From Anaerolineales bacterium (GTDB taxonomy: Bacteria > Chloroflexota > Anaerolineae > Anaerolineales > DRMV01), in contig WFUL01000240.1 in NCBI GenBank assembly GCA_015484985.1, positions 1 through 13,576 on the forward strand: 13,576 bases of DNA. Reading direction: 5' to 3'. The notes under the pieces are model-generated. The model ran no database searches. It was given only the letters and a program-made list of their open reading frames with translations, and was not told where the DNA came from. Made by a program: the position numbers and the translations under genes. Positions 1 to 6,863 of the stretch are shown one piece after another; position 1 is the stretch's first letter; every line of letters begins with the position of its first letter.

Positions 1-72
1 CTTTTGGAAGAACCCTACCACCTCGGTAACATTTTAGGTGAAAGAACGCGCGGTTCAGAGAAGGAGTTCGGG

Positions 73-78
73 TACAAT
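73..78 (+). promoter_or_regulatory. Possible -10 box (TACAAT) before the E2 gene
   Basis: TACAAT preceded by GG, matching five of six -10 consensus bases. No convincing -35 hexamer lies 15-18 bases upstream. The box is about 65 bases before the chosen E2 start. It resembles the GGTATAAT found before rlmB, but one box without a partner is weak evidence. Confidence 0.25.
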
Positions 79-130
79 AAAAGCGCCTCATTCTCTCCAT
101 AGAATACGCAATGGCCATTCCCTTGTTGTT

Positions 131-135
131 GGAGG
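131..135 (+). promoter_or_regulatory. Ribosome binding site fixing the E2 start
   Basis: GGAGG, 7 bases before ATG 143. It selects 143 over the in-frame upstream extension. Confidence 0.7.
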
Positions 136-142
136 TCCTTCC

Positions 143-1519
143 ATGCCCGTGGAATTTCGTATGCCCCGTCTGGGCGAAGGCGTCATTGAGGCCACGGTCT
201 CCCGGTGGTTGAAGCAAGAAGGAGAACCGGTGGAAGAAGGCGAACCCATTGTGGAAGTCAGCACGGACAAGGTGGATACGGAAATCCCTGCACCGGTGGA
301 CGGGGTTCTGCTCAAAATCCTTGTACCCGAAGGGCAGACCGTGCCGGTGGATACCGTTCTGGCCCTTTTGGACGTGGAGGAAGTGCCCGGGGAGGTAGAG
401 CCCGCCCCGTCGGCGGTGCCGGAAGCCGCGGCCGTCTCCGCGGAGCCTGCACCCGCAGCAGTGCCCAAGGCACCCGCGCCCGCGCCGGCAGCGGCTCCGG
501 AAACACCTGTGCGATGGCGTCCGGGCCGCCATCCCGAACTGGGGTGGATTTCCCCTTTGGTGGCCAAACTGGCCAATGAGCACGGCATCGATTTGCGCCA
601 GGTCAAAGGTAGCGGACTGCACGGCCGCATCACCAAGCAAGATGTTCTGGCCTTCCTGGAGCAACGGGCCGCCGCGCCGGCCGTAGCCCCCACTCCGGTA
701 GTGGAAGTGGCCCCTGCCCAGGAGGTGACCACGACCGCACCTTCCGCCCCAACGGCCCTGCCGGAAACCCTGACTGTTAGCGCGCTCGAAGCCGGGGTGA
801 CACCCAAACCCATCACACCCCTTCCCGGTGACGAGTTGGTGCCGTTGACCACCATGCGCCGTCGCATCGCCGAACACATGGTCTATTCCAAGCGCGTGGC
901 ACCCCACGCCACCACGGTTATGGAAGCCGACCTGAACCGCATTGTGGCCCACCGAGACACCCATAAGGCAGCATTCGCCCGCCAGGGCGTGCGGTTGACC
1001 TATACCGCGTACTTCATCGTGGCCGCGGTACGGGCTTTGCAAGCTTTTCCCATCGTTAACAGTTCCTGGACGGACCAAGGACTCCTCATGCATAAGGTCA
1101 TCAACATCGGTGTCGCCGTCAGCCTGGGCGAGAAAGGCCTCATCGTACCCGTCATTAAGAACGCCCAAAACCTCTCCCTTCAAGGCATTGCCCAAAGGTT
1201 ACAGGATCTGGCCGACCGGGCCCGTCGAGGCGCGTTGCAGCCCGACGAAATCACGGGAAGCACGTTTAGCATCACCAATCACGGTGTGACGGGATCACTG
1301 TTCGCCACCCCTATCATCAACCAGCCCAACGTGGCCATTCTGGGTGTGGGTGCCATCAAGAAACGTGTGGTGGTCCTGGAAGGGGATGTGCTCGCCATCC
1401 GGCCGATGGTGTACCTGTCCCTGTCCTTCGATCATCGCGTCATTGATGGCGCAGTTGCGGACATGTTCCTGGCTCAGGTGGTCCAGATCCTGGAAAACTG
1501 GACCGGGGACGAAGCGTAA
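143..1519 (+). CDS. 2-oxoacid dehydrogenase E2 subunit (dihydrolipoamide acyltransferase)
   Basis: Core subunit of a pyruvate or branched-chain 2-oxoacid dehydrogenase complex. It carries the acyl group on a lipoyl-lysine and transfers it to CoA in the cytoplasm. The 458-residue product shows the full E2 layout: one N-terminal lipoyl domain (residues 1-77) with the STDKVDTEI motif and lipoyl Lys43; an Ala/Pro-rich linker; a peripheral subunit-binding domain (about 134-173, WISPLVAKLA...GRITKQDV); a second linker; and the catalytic domain (about 230-456) with the active-site motif DHRVIDG, His431 and Asp435. The start at 143 is chosen because GGAGG (131-135) sits 7 bases before it and because the lipoyl domain begins there. 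The frame stays open upstream to base 38, but those 35 codons have no E2 homology. The motifs do not reveal whether the substrate is pyruvate or a branched-chain acid. E1 and E3 are not in the window. Confidence 0.95.
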   Translation: MPVEFRMPRLGEGVIEATVSRWLKQEGEPVEEGEPIVEVSTDKVDTEIPAPVDGVLLKILVPEGQTVPVDTVLALLDVEEVPGEVEPAPSAVPEAAAVSAEPAPAAVPKAPAPAPAAAPETPVRWRPGRHPELGWISPLVAKLANEHGIDLRQVKGSGLHGRITKQDVLAFLEQRAAAPAVAPTPVVEVAPAQEVTTTAPSAPTALPETLTVSALEAGVTPKPITPLPGDELVPLTTMRRRIAEHMVYSKRVAPHATTVMEADLNRIVAHRDTHKAAFARQGVRLTYTAYFIVAAVRALQAFPIVNSSWTDQGLLMHKVINIGVAVSLGEKGLIVPVIKNAQNLSLQGIAQRLQDLADRARRGALQPDEITGSTFSITNHGVTGSLFATPIINQPNVAILGVGAIKKRVVVLEGDVLAIRPMVYLSLSFDHRVIDGAVADMFLAQVVQILENWTGDEA

Positions 1520-1593
1520 CTTCCACCTCTCGAAAGGGGTTGTTAAGGACAGCAATTCACACCGCGCGAACCGTCGCGACGGTGGAAGAAGGG

Positions 1594-2187
1594 ATGTCCA
1601 TTCATCGAAAGGCGTTGCACATGTCCCGGGCTTCCTCCTCTCCCCATCAGGATGCCCGCAAACAAGTCGTTTTACGGGTATTGGGAATTCTCTTGGTCCT
1701 GGCCTTGAGTTTCCTGGTCCTGTGGTTCCAGGACGTCCTGCGGCGTATGGCACCTTATGGATATGCTGGGGTGTTCTTCCTTACCCTCGCGGCCAATGCC
1801 TCGGTAATTCTTCCCCTTCCCGGCCTGGTGTTGCCCTTCACCATGGGTGCGGTGCTCCATCCGTTTTGGGTCGCGGTGGCCGCCGCAGCCGGTGCCTCCT
1901 TGGGCGAACTGTCGGGTTACGTCTTGGGGTTTAGTGGACAGGCCTTTGTGGAGAACTATCGGGTCTATCAGCGCCTCAAAGCTCTTATGGTACATTACGG
2001 GCCCTGGGTTGTGCTCATTACGGCTATTCTGCCTCTGCCCCTTTTCGACTTCGTGGGTATTCTGGCCGGGGCCACACGATGGCCCCTACACCGTTTCTTG
2101 CTTTGGGTTTTTCTGGGAAAATTGGTCAAGATGTTGGCTATCACGTATTTTGGGGGATGGTTACTTCCATGGATGGGCCTGGTCTGA
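1594..2187 (+). CDS. VTT-domain (SNARE-associated/DedA-like) membrane protein
   Basis: Polytopic inner-membrane protein of 197 residues. A short charged N-terminus is followed by a hydrophobic segment (VLRVLGILLVLALSFLVLW), then the VTT core with the PYGYAGVFFLTLAANASVILPLPG stretch, a GASLGELSGYVLGFSGQ motif, a hydrophilic loop with RVYQRLKALM, and two C-terminal membrane helices around LPLPLFDFVGILAGA and FLGKLVKMLAITYFGGW. The G-x-x-x-G-E and the Pro in the re-entrant segments fit the VTT/DedA superfamily, linked to lipid scrambling and undecaprenyl-phosphate or proton-coupled transport; the substrate here is unknown. The start is uncertain. ATG 1594 has GGTGGAAG upstream, ATG 1621 has GAAAGG 8 bases upstream, and a TTG at 1540 is also in frame. 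The gene follows E2 by 74 bases on the same strand with no visible terminator between them, so co-transcription is possible. Confidence 0.8.
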   Translation: MSIHRKALHMSRASSSPHQDARKQVVLRVLGILLVLALSFLVLWFQDVLRRMAPYGYAGVFFLTLAANASVILPLPGLVLPFTMGAVLHPFWVAVAAAAGASLGELSGYVLGFSGQAFVENYRVYQRLKALMVHYGPWVVLITAILPLPLFDFVGILAGATRWPLHRFLLWVFLGKLVKMLAITYFGGWLLPWMGLV

Positions 2188-2193
2188 ACCCGG

Positions 2194-2199
2194 TATAAT
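2194..2199 (+). promoter_or_regulatory. Consensus -10 box (TATAAT) before rlmB
   Basis: A perfect TATAAT lies 7 bases after the stop of the VTT gene and 77 bases before the rlmB start. No good -35 hexamer is present at the expected distance, so if it is a promoter it depends mainly on the -10 element. Confidence 0.4.
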
Positions 2200-2275
2200 G
2201 GACGGACAACGCCTCCCTACCCCGGGGGGCGTGTTTTTCAGAACCAGGTATCCCATTGTGAGGAAACGACGACTT

Positions 2276-3079
2276 ATGGTCCGCCCCCATGTCAAGAAAT
2301 CCTCCCCGGAACGGGAATGGCTCTATGGCCGTCAAGCCGTATACGAATCTTTACGGGCCAACCGCCGTCGGTTTTATCGCCTGTGGGTGGCGGAATCCGC
2401 ACGGTTGTATGGGCGCCTGGACGAAATCGTGAATGACTGGGCTCCCCTACGGGGCCTTACGCCGGAATTTCGCCCCCGGGAGGAACTCACCGCCCAAATC
2501 GGGCATGAACATCATCAAGGGGTATTGCTGGAAACCGGGCCCTATCCTTATGAAGATTTTCCCTGGTTGCTCGAAAACGCACACGAGCATACGGAACCTG
2601 TGTTTCTCCTACTCCTCGATCGTCTTCAGGACCCTCGAAACGTGGGCGCAGTGCTACGTACCGCGGAAGCCGTGGGCGTGCAGGGGGTGGTGCTGCCTTA
2701 CCGTCAACGCGCGGGCATTACACCCACAGTGGTGCACGTTTCTGCCGGGGCCTCGGAACATCTTCCCGTGGCCACCATGAACCTGGCCCAGGCCATCGAA
2801 CGGCTGAAGGAAAAGGGTATTTGGGTCCTGGGCTTGGATGCAGGGCCTGAAGCGCAACCCTGGGATTCCTCTTGGGCCCGGGAGCCCCTGGCCTTGGTGG
2901 TGGGCAGTGAAGGAGAAGGACTTCGTCCTTTGGTCAGGGAAAAGTGCGACGTGCTCTTGCGCCTGCCCATGTACGGCCGGGTCGCCTCCCTCAACGCCGC
3001 CGTGGCCGCATCGGTGGCCCTGTATCTCATCCGCATGGCTCGTGGAGCCCCACCTCTTAATCCTCAGGAGGACGCATGA
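2276..3079 (+). CDS. rlmB: 23S rRNA (guanosine-2'-O)-methyltransferase, RlmB/TrmH family
   Basis: SPOUT-class RNA methyltransferase of 267 residues that should use S-adenosylmethionine to methylate a ribose 2'-OH; for true RlmB the target is G2251 of 23S rRNA in the peptidyl-transferase P-loop. The N-terminal substrate-binding domain (about 14-90) starts with the typical WLYGRQAVYESLRAN. The catalytic domain carries all three SpoU motifs: motif 1 at about 115-135 (DRLQDPRNVGAVLRTAEAVG), motif 2 at about 205-217 (LALVVGSEGEGL) and motif 3 at about 230-246 (LPMYGRVASLNAAVAAS), which form the trefoil knot. ATG 2276 is chosen because GAGGAA lies upstream and homology begins soon after. An in-frame GTG at 2258 lacks a binding site. 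The same frame is open far upstream through the VTT gene, but that part is not coding. The gene overlaps lspA by four bases (ATGA), implying translational coupling. TrmH-like tRNA methylation cannot be ruled out from sequence alone. Confidence 0.93.
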   Translation: MVRPHVKKSSPEREWLYGRQAVYESLRANRRRFYRLWVAESARLYGRLDEIVNDWAPLRGLTPEFRPREELTAQIGHEHHQGVLLETGPYPYEDFPWLLENAHEHTEPVFLLLLDRLQDPRNVGAVLRTAEAVGVQGVVLPYRQRAGITPTVVHVSAGASEHLPVATMNLAQAIERLKEKGIWVLGLDAGPEAQPWDSSWAREPLALVVGSEGEGLRPLVREKCDVLLRLPMYGRVASLNAAVAASVALYLIRMARGAPPLNPQEDA

Positions 3080-3672
3080 AGACTACACGATGGCATTACC
3101 TCTTCCTCTTTCTCGTAGCCGGGAGCATTTGGTTTCTAGATCAGGCCGCCAAGGCCTGGATTCGCAGGAATTTGGCCCTGGGGGCGGCGATTCCTTTGCT
3201 TGAAGACCCCTTGTTCATCCGCATCGTCCATTGGTACAACCGGGGCGGCGTTTTTGGACTGTTCCAGGAATTCAGTTGGGGCTGGACCATTATGGCCCTG
3301 GTCATCACCGCCCTCTTGCTACGCTTTTACCCCCACCTGGCCCAGGACCCCTGGTTGCGTTGGGCTCTGGCACTGCAATTAGGCGGCGCGCTGGGCAACC
3401 TGACGGATCGCTTACGCCAGGGCTACGTCACCGATTTCATCGCCGTGGCCAATTTCCCGGTGTTCAACTTGGCGGACGTAGCCATCACTTTGGGCATCGT
3501 GGTATTGCTCTGGAGCGCCTGGCAACAAACGCCGTCCACAGTAGAAGCCCAGGGAGGGAATCAACTCCTACCCTCGATCGAACAACCAGGAGCCGAGACA
3601 ACAACCGAGATGCCTCCAGAAAAGGCTCCACCTTCCGTTGAGGAGCAAGAACCCTTCAAGGGCGTGGGATGA
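3076..3672 (+). CDS. lspA: Lipoprotein signal peptidase (signal peptidase II)
   Basis: Inner-membrane aspartic peptidase that removes signal peptides from diacylglyceryl-modified prolipoproteins. The 198-residue product has four hydrophobic segments and the family signatures: DQAAK near the end of helix 1 (Asp22), NRGGVFGLF (about 55-63), NLTDRL with catalytic Asp111, and VFNLADVAIT with catalytic Asp134. The canonical protein would end near residue 150. A further 48 residues form a hydrophilic, Pro/Glu/Thr-rich tail likely to be disordered and cytoplasmic. AGGAGG at 3066-3071 and the ATGA overlap with rlmB fix the start. The last 17 bases overlap the end of the convergent glycosyltransferase gene. 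Confidence 0.95.
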   Translation: MKTTRWHYLFLFLVAGSIWFLDQAAKAWIRRNLALGAAIPLLEDPLFIRIVHWYNRGGVFGLFQEFSWGWTIMALVITALLLRFYPHLAQDPWLRWALALQLGGALGNLTDRLRQGYVTDFIAVANFPVFNLADVAITLGIVVLLWSAWQQTPSTVEAQGGNQLLPSIEQPGAETTTEMPPEKAPPSVEEQEPFKGVG

Positions 3673-5311
3673 TATCGCCCCGACCAAAAAGCCAAAGATA
3701 GGGACCTATGGCCTGTTTCCAATAGCCAAACCGTTGGGGGTGTTCGAGGAAAGCGCGCCAGGAAGCATCACCCTGGAACCACCGCCGATCTACGGTAACG
3801 ATGTCTGGCCGGGTTTCTTGAATATACTCCAAAAAACCCTCCTCAGGAGCGTAAGGTAAAGCTTCAAACTCGGTGTTCAGGTAGAGCATCAGGAAGTAAT
3901 GACGCAGGCCCCGGACCGAGACCCAACGCATTGGCCGGTCCTCCGGAAGGGGAAGAGCCCGGATGGCCTTTAGCAATTCCAGGTTCTCAAGAAATGGAGG
4001 GTTCCAGGGATCGGGCGTCATGTATCCCATGGGCGGTACCAGAGCAATGCCTAAAAGTAGGCCAGACAGCCAAGCCCAGATCTGCCGTCGAGAGGCAAAC
4101 CGAGAAGTCTGAGAGGGGAGGAAAAACAAGGCTCCCAAAACCAGGGTGGGCCACCCCAACATAATGAGATAATAGCGTTTGGCCCCGTGGATGATCATCA
4201 GCACGGACAGGCCCACCAAGGTCATGACGCTCCAAAATAGAAAGGCATCCTGTCGTTCTCGTATCCGTCGCTTCACGGTCGTCCCGGCACGCAACACCAA
4301 CCATAACATCCCTGCACCGGTTAGGCTTGCAAATAACAAAGCTTCTTCCAGAACCCTTTTGGGAAAGAAGTAAGTCGCGTGGAGAAAGAGGGTATATCCC
4401 CAGCGAGGGGGAAAGGTCTTCAGGTTACACCACAGATGACTCCCAAAAGCCCGAGGATTGGCCATGAAGGCTTCCACAATCGTGCGAGCATTGCCGAAAT
4501 CGGCACGAACTTCATCCTCCCAAGAAATGCCGCGGTGGGGTTGTTTTAAGCAGTACCACCGGGTGTAGGCAAAGTGCTGACCAAAGGCGTACATGCTGCG
4601 TCCTTGACCCGCTGGTGGACCCCAAAGTGTCCACAAGCCGAGGGCCAATATCGCGGTTCCGACAAGTCCGACTGAAAAGGAACGATGCAGACAGAGCCTC
4701 TTCTCCTGCCTCCATGCCTGATAGCCCTGTACCAGGGCCACCAAGGCCAGTGTCCCGGAAGCCATCAGGTATTCCGGACGAGCATACGCAACGACCAACA
4801 TACTCGTCGCGGCTATGGCAGACCGAGGCCACCCAGGAGGAAAGAAGGTTACCAACCAGGCCGTCAGGAAGACCAGCATCAAGGCGAAGGAAGTCACCCG
4901 GGTATCCGTTACCCAGGACAAACGCGAGCTTATGGCATAAATCGCCAGAGCAAAAGCCGCCCAAAAGGAAACACCATAGCGGCGTAGGACCAGGAAGAAA
5001 AGCGGGGGAAGAAGGGCTCCCAGCAAGCGGAAATTCAGATAGTACAGGGCTATCCGATCCTGAAAGCCCAGACGATAGAGTAGGTGGTACCACAAACTGT
5101 ACAGAGGAGACCATTCGGACGGCAACTTCTCCAGGCCGATGTGCAGGAGTTCCACACCCCGGTGGAGATAACGAGCTTCATCGAATGCCGGGATATCGAA
5201 CCATCGGTCTGCAGGGAGGCCGAACTTCCACCCCGCGGCCAATATAGCCAGGAAAGCCAAGATGTCCCACAAGCCCCAGGCCTGGCGATGGTGCATCGTT
5301 TTTGCCTCCAT
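3656..5311 (-). CDS. GT-C-fold membrane glycosyltransferase, ArnT/PMT-like (putative)
   Basis: Large polytopic membrane protein of 551 residues. Helix 1 (about 13-31) is followed by an extracytoplasmic loop with FDEARYLHRGVEL, where Asp44-Glu45 match the acidic pair in the first loop of GT39/ArnT-type enzymes that use polyprenyl-phosphate sugars. About ten hydrophobic segments follow, up to residue ~430. The C-terminal ~110 residues are soluble and probably extracytoplasmic. The family usually transfers a sugar from a lipid carrier to lipids, proteins or cell-surface glycans; donor and acceptor cannot be read here. The start is ATG 5311 with GGAGG 5 bases upstream. A second in-frame ATG five codons later has its own GGAGG, so both starts are feasible. 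It is a single-gene leftward unit. Its 3' end overlaps lspA by 17 bases, so no conventional terminator fits between the two. Confidence 0.72.
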   Translation of the reverse strand: MEAKTMHHRQAWGLWDILAFLAILAAGWKFGLPADRWFDIPAFDEARYLHRGVELLHIGLEKLPSEWSPLYSLWYHLLYRLGFQDRIALYYLNFRLLGALLPPLFFLVLRRYGVSFWAAFALAIYAISSRLSWVTDTRVTSFALMLVFLTAWLVTFFPPGWPRSAIAATSMLVVAYARPEYLMASGTLALVALVQGYQAWRQEKRLCLHRSFSVGLVGTAILALGLWTLWGPPAGQGRSMYAFGQHFAYTRWYCLKQPHRGISWEDEVRADFGNARTIVEAFMANPRAFGSHLWCNLKTFPPRWGYTLFLHATYFFPKRVLEEALLFASLTGAGMLWLVLRAGTTVKRRIRERQDAFLFWSVMTLVGLSVLMIIHGAKRYYLIMLGWPTLVLGALFFLPSQTSRFASRRQIWAWLSGLLLGIALVPPMGYMTPDPWNPPFLENLELLKAIRALPLPEDRPMRWVSVRGLRHYFLMLYLNTEFEALPYAPEEGFLEYIQETRPDIVTVDRRWFQGDASWRAFLEHPQRFGYWKQAIGPYLWLFGRGDIIPRP

Positions 5312-5333
5312 GATATCCTCCGCTGTGATGGAT

Positions 5334-5343
5334 GAGTATACTC
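5334..5343. promoter_or_regulatory. Palindromic -10 box GAGTATACTC in the divergent region
   Basis: This 10-base perfect palindrome contains TATACT on both strands (5337-5342 on plus, 5335-5340 on minus). On the minus strand it lies 24 bases before the glycosyltransferase start, a good distance for a short leader. On the plus strand it is 115 bases before the M42 peptidase start. No strong -35 element is visible on either strand. Confidence 0.4.
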
Positions 5344-5457
5344 CTTACTTTCTCTTCGACAGCGCTGGACACAATATCGCCTTTTCGTTATCCTTCGAAA
5401 CGATAGATTGAACAGCCTCAATTGATCGCGGCCAGAAGATTATTTTAGGAGGAAGCC

Positions 5458-6540
5458 ATGACGCAGGATGCCCGATTGACCTTGTTGCGTCGTCTGACCG
5501 AGGCCCATGGCGTGCCCGGATATGAAGGTCCTGTGCGTAAGATTGTGCGGGAATACTTCCAGGAACTGGGCGAAGTCTTTCAGGACCGTATGGGCAACCT
5601 CTTTTGTAAAAAACCAGGGACAGCCGATACCCCTCGGCTGCTCCTGGCCGGTCACATGGATGAGATTGGCTTCATGGTTAAGTACATCACCGAGCAAGGC
5701 ATGATTCGTTTCGTTCCTCTGGGAGGTTGGTTCGACCAGACCCTATTGGGGCATCGGGTGATCATCAAGACCCATAAGGGGGACGTGTTGGGCGTCATCG
5801 GGGCCAAACCTCCCCACCTCATCCCCCCGGAAGAGCGCAACAAACTGGTCCCCAAGAAAGACATGTTCATCGATGTGGGGGCCACCTCTCGTGAAGAGGT
5901 GGAGGCCCTGGGAGTGCGCATCGGTGACCCCATCATTCCCCATGCTTCCTTCGAAGTGATGGCCAATGAGAAGGTGTACGTGGCCAAGGCCTTCGATGAC
6001 CGCGTCGGTGTGGCCATCGCTGTGGAAGTGCTGCGGGCGCTTCAGGGTGAGGGACATCCCAACACCGTGTTCGGAGTGGCCACGGTGCAGGAGGAAGTGG
6101 GCCTTCGCGGGGCCACCACCGCCCCCTGGAGTGTAGAACCGGATGTGGCCATCATCCTGGAAGTGGACATCGCGGGGGATACCCCTGGAATCAAACCCGA
6201 AGAGGCCCCGGTGAAATTCGGTCAGGGCCCCACCCTGTTGGTCTACGACCGGGCCATGATTCCCAACCTCAAGTTGCGGGATTTGGTGATTCAAGTGGCG
6301 GAAGAAGAAGGCATCCCCTTGCAACTTTCGGCCATTCAGGGTGGTGCGACCGACGGCGCGCGCATCCACGTGTACAAGACGGGCGTGCCCACAGTGGTGA
6401 TTTCCGTACCCACCCGCTACATCCATTCCCATAGCACACTGTTGCATCGGGAGGACTTCGATCGGGCTGTGGCCTTGGTAACCGCCCTGGTCAAACGTCT
6501 GGACCGCGAGACAGTGGATCAACTGACTCAAGACGAGTAA
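5458..6540 (+). CDS. M42-family metallo-aminopeptidase (glutamyl/TET-type)
   Basis: Cytoplasmic dinuclear zinc or cobalt aminopeptidase of 360 residues, usual length for the M42 family, whose members often form self-compartmentalising dodecamers that trim peptides. All metal and catalytic positions are visible: GHMDE (His66, Asp68), the bridging aspartate in AFDDRVG (Asp180), QEEVG with general-base Glu212 and metal ligand Glu213, EVDIAGD (Asp237), and the final histidine in RYIHSHS (His323). GGATDGARI (about 295-303) is also typical. AGGAGG at 5447-5452, 5 bases before ATG, sets the start. Older annotations call this family endoglucanase M or cellulase; the motifs here indicate a peptidase. 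Residue preference (acidic versus broad) cannot be decided. It stands as a single-gene unit between a divergent promoter region and the atpA leader. Confidence 0.92.
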   Translation: MTQDARLTLLRRLTEAHGVPGYEGPVRKIVREYFQELGEVFQDRMGNLFCKKPGTADTPRLLLAGHMDEIGFMVKYITEQGMIRFVPLGGWFDQTLLGHRVIIKTHKGDVLGVIGAKPPHLIPPEERNKLVPKKDMFIDVGATSREEVEALGVRIGDPIIPHASFEVMANEKVYVAKAFDDRVGVAIAVEVLRALQGEGHPNTVFGVATVQEEVGLRGATTAPWSVEPDVAIILEVDIAGDTPGIKPEEAPVKFGQGPTLLVYDRAMIPNLKLRDLVIQVAEEEGIPLQLSAIQGGATDGARIHVYKTGVPTVVISVPTRYIHSHSTLLHREDFDRAVALVTALVKRLDRETVDQLTQDE

Positions 6541-6559
6541 GTCCTTGTGAGGCGCGGAC

Positions 6560-6577
6560 GGCCAACCGCTGTTGGCC
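6560..6577 (+). terminator. Weak hairpin after the M42 peptidase
   Basis: The GGCCAAC/GTTGGCC stem (7 bp) with a 4-base loop starts 20 bases after the stop codon. No T-run follows, so intrinsic termination is doubtful. It may be only a processing or stability element. Confidence 0.3.
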
Positions 6578-6684
6578 TGGGCCCTTCCCGACAACCCGCC
6601 CCCAAAGGTGCCCTGGGGAGGGTTCGAAATTGGGCCTAACGCCTATGCGTGTGGGCCTTACCGGGCCTACGATTCGGATAAAGA

Positions 6685-6728
6685 GACAACTGGTGAGCAG
6701 CAGGCAAAGTCGCTGCTCACCAGTTGTC
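6685..6728. repeat. Perfect 17-bp inverted repeat (stem-loop)
   Basis: GACAACTGGTGAGCAGC at 6685-6701 is repeated exactly in reverse complement at 6712-6728, with a 10-base loop. It is far stronger than any other hairpin in the window. The next bases, CTTCTGTCC, are not a true T-run, though a run of six T occurs 34 bases later. It could be a terminator for the M42 gene, a leader element, or a mobile palindromic repeat. Confidence 0.75.
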
Positions 6729-6787
6729 CTTCTGTCCAAACCTCAGGGAGGGTGGGGCAGGTTTTTTCGAACAGTCCCAAAGCACCC

Positions 6788-6816
6788 TGGTCAATTCCCC
6801 GTCTTTCGCGTATACT
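6788..6816 (+). promoter_or_regulatory. Promoter of the F1 ATP synthase genes
   Basis: TGGTCA (6788-6793, four of six matches to TTGACA), a 17-base spacer and TATACT (6811-6816, five of six matches to TATAAT). Transcription would begin near 6823, giving a leader of about 40 bases before atpA. This is the best-formed promoter in the window. Confidence 0.55.
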
Positions 6817-6848
6817 TCCCCCGAAAAACCGGAATGGCAATTCTGTGC

Positions 6849-6854
6849 AGGAGG
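6849..6854 (+). promoter_or_regulatory. Ribosome binding site fixing the atpA start
   Basis: AGGAGG, 9 bases before ATG 6864. It selects this ATG over the longer in-frame reading from 6630. Confidence 0.75.
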
Positions 6855-6863
6855 TCGTGGACA

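Larger units (their letters stand above)
1..142. other. Left-edge leader before the E2 gene; no gene assigned
   Basis: All three forward frames meet a stop early: position 35-37 in one, 27-29 in another and 100-102 in the third. The third frame is open from base 1 and could be the last 33 codons of an upstream gene, but its translation resembles nothing I recognise. E2 genes usually follow E1 alpha and E1 beta, so an E1 gene may end just to the left; the bases here do not prove it. A possible -10 box lies at 73-78. Confidence 0.4.
6541..6863. other. Non-coding stretch between the M42 peptidase and atpA
   Basis: 323 bases without a credible gene. The atpA frame stays open back to 6630, but that extension is not protein-like and precedes the atpA promoter. 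In order it holds a small 7-bp hairpin (6560-6577), three spaced GGGCCT copies (6632, 6653, 6663), a perfect 17-bp stem-loop (6685-6728), a G-rich patch followed by six T (6746-6767), a promoter (6788-6816) and the atpA ribosome binding site. Confidence 0.7.

Noticed and set aside
88..879. Long open frame opposite the E2 gene
   Set aside because: It is the antisense shadow of a GC-rich, Ala/Pro-rich gene; its Ser/Thr/Gly-rich translation has no domain signature and no ribosome binding site was seen.
1847..2275. N-terminal extension of rlmB by about 143 residues
   Set aside because: It lies in the wrong frame of the VTT gene and its translation is not protein-like; RlmB homology begins just after ATG 2276.
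5743..6594. 283-codon open frame opposite the M42 peptidase
   Set aside because: Antisense shadow; His/Gly-rich with no motif, while the opposite strand has complete metal-site motifs.
6620..6640. Possible tRNA T-arm (GGTTCGAAA)
   Set aside because: The flanking bases do not form a 5-bp T-stem and no acceptor or anticodon arm could be drawn around it.
6632..6668. Three copies of GGGCCT as a repeat array
   Set aside because: The copies are only 6 bases long with unequal spacing (21 and 10), which is expected by chance in GC-rich DNA; it is not a CRISPR or iteron array.
6630..6863. N-terminal extension of atpA by 78 residues
   Set aside because: The extension spans the stem-loop and promoter, has no similarity to ATP synthase, and AGGAGG fixes the start at 6864.
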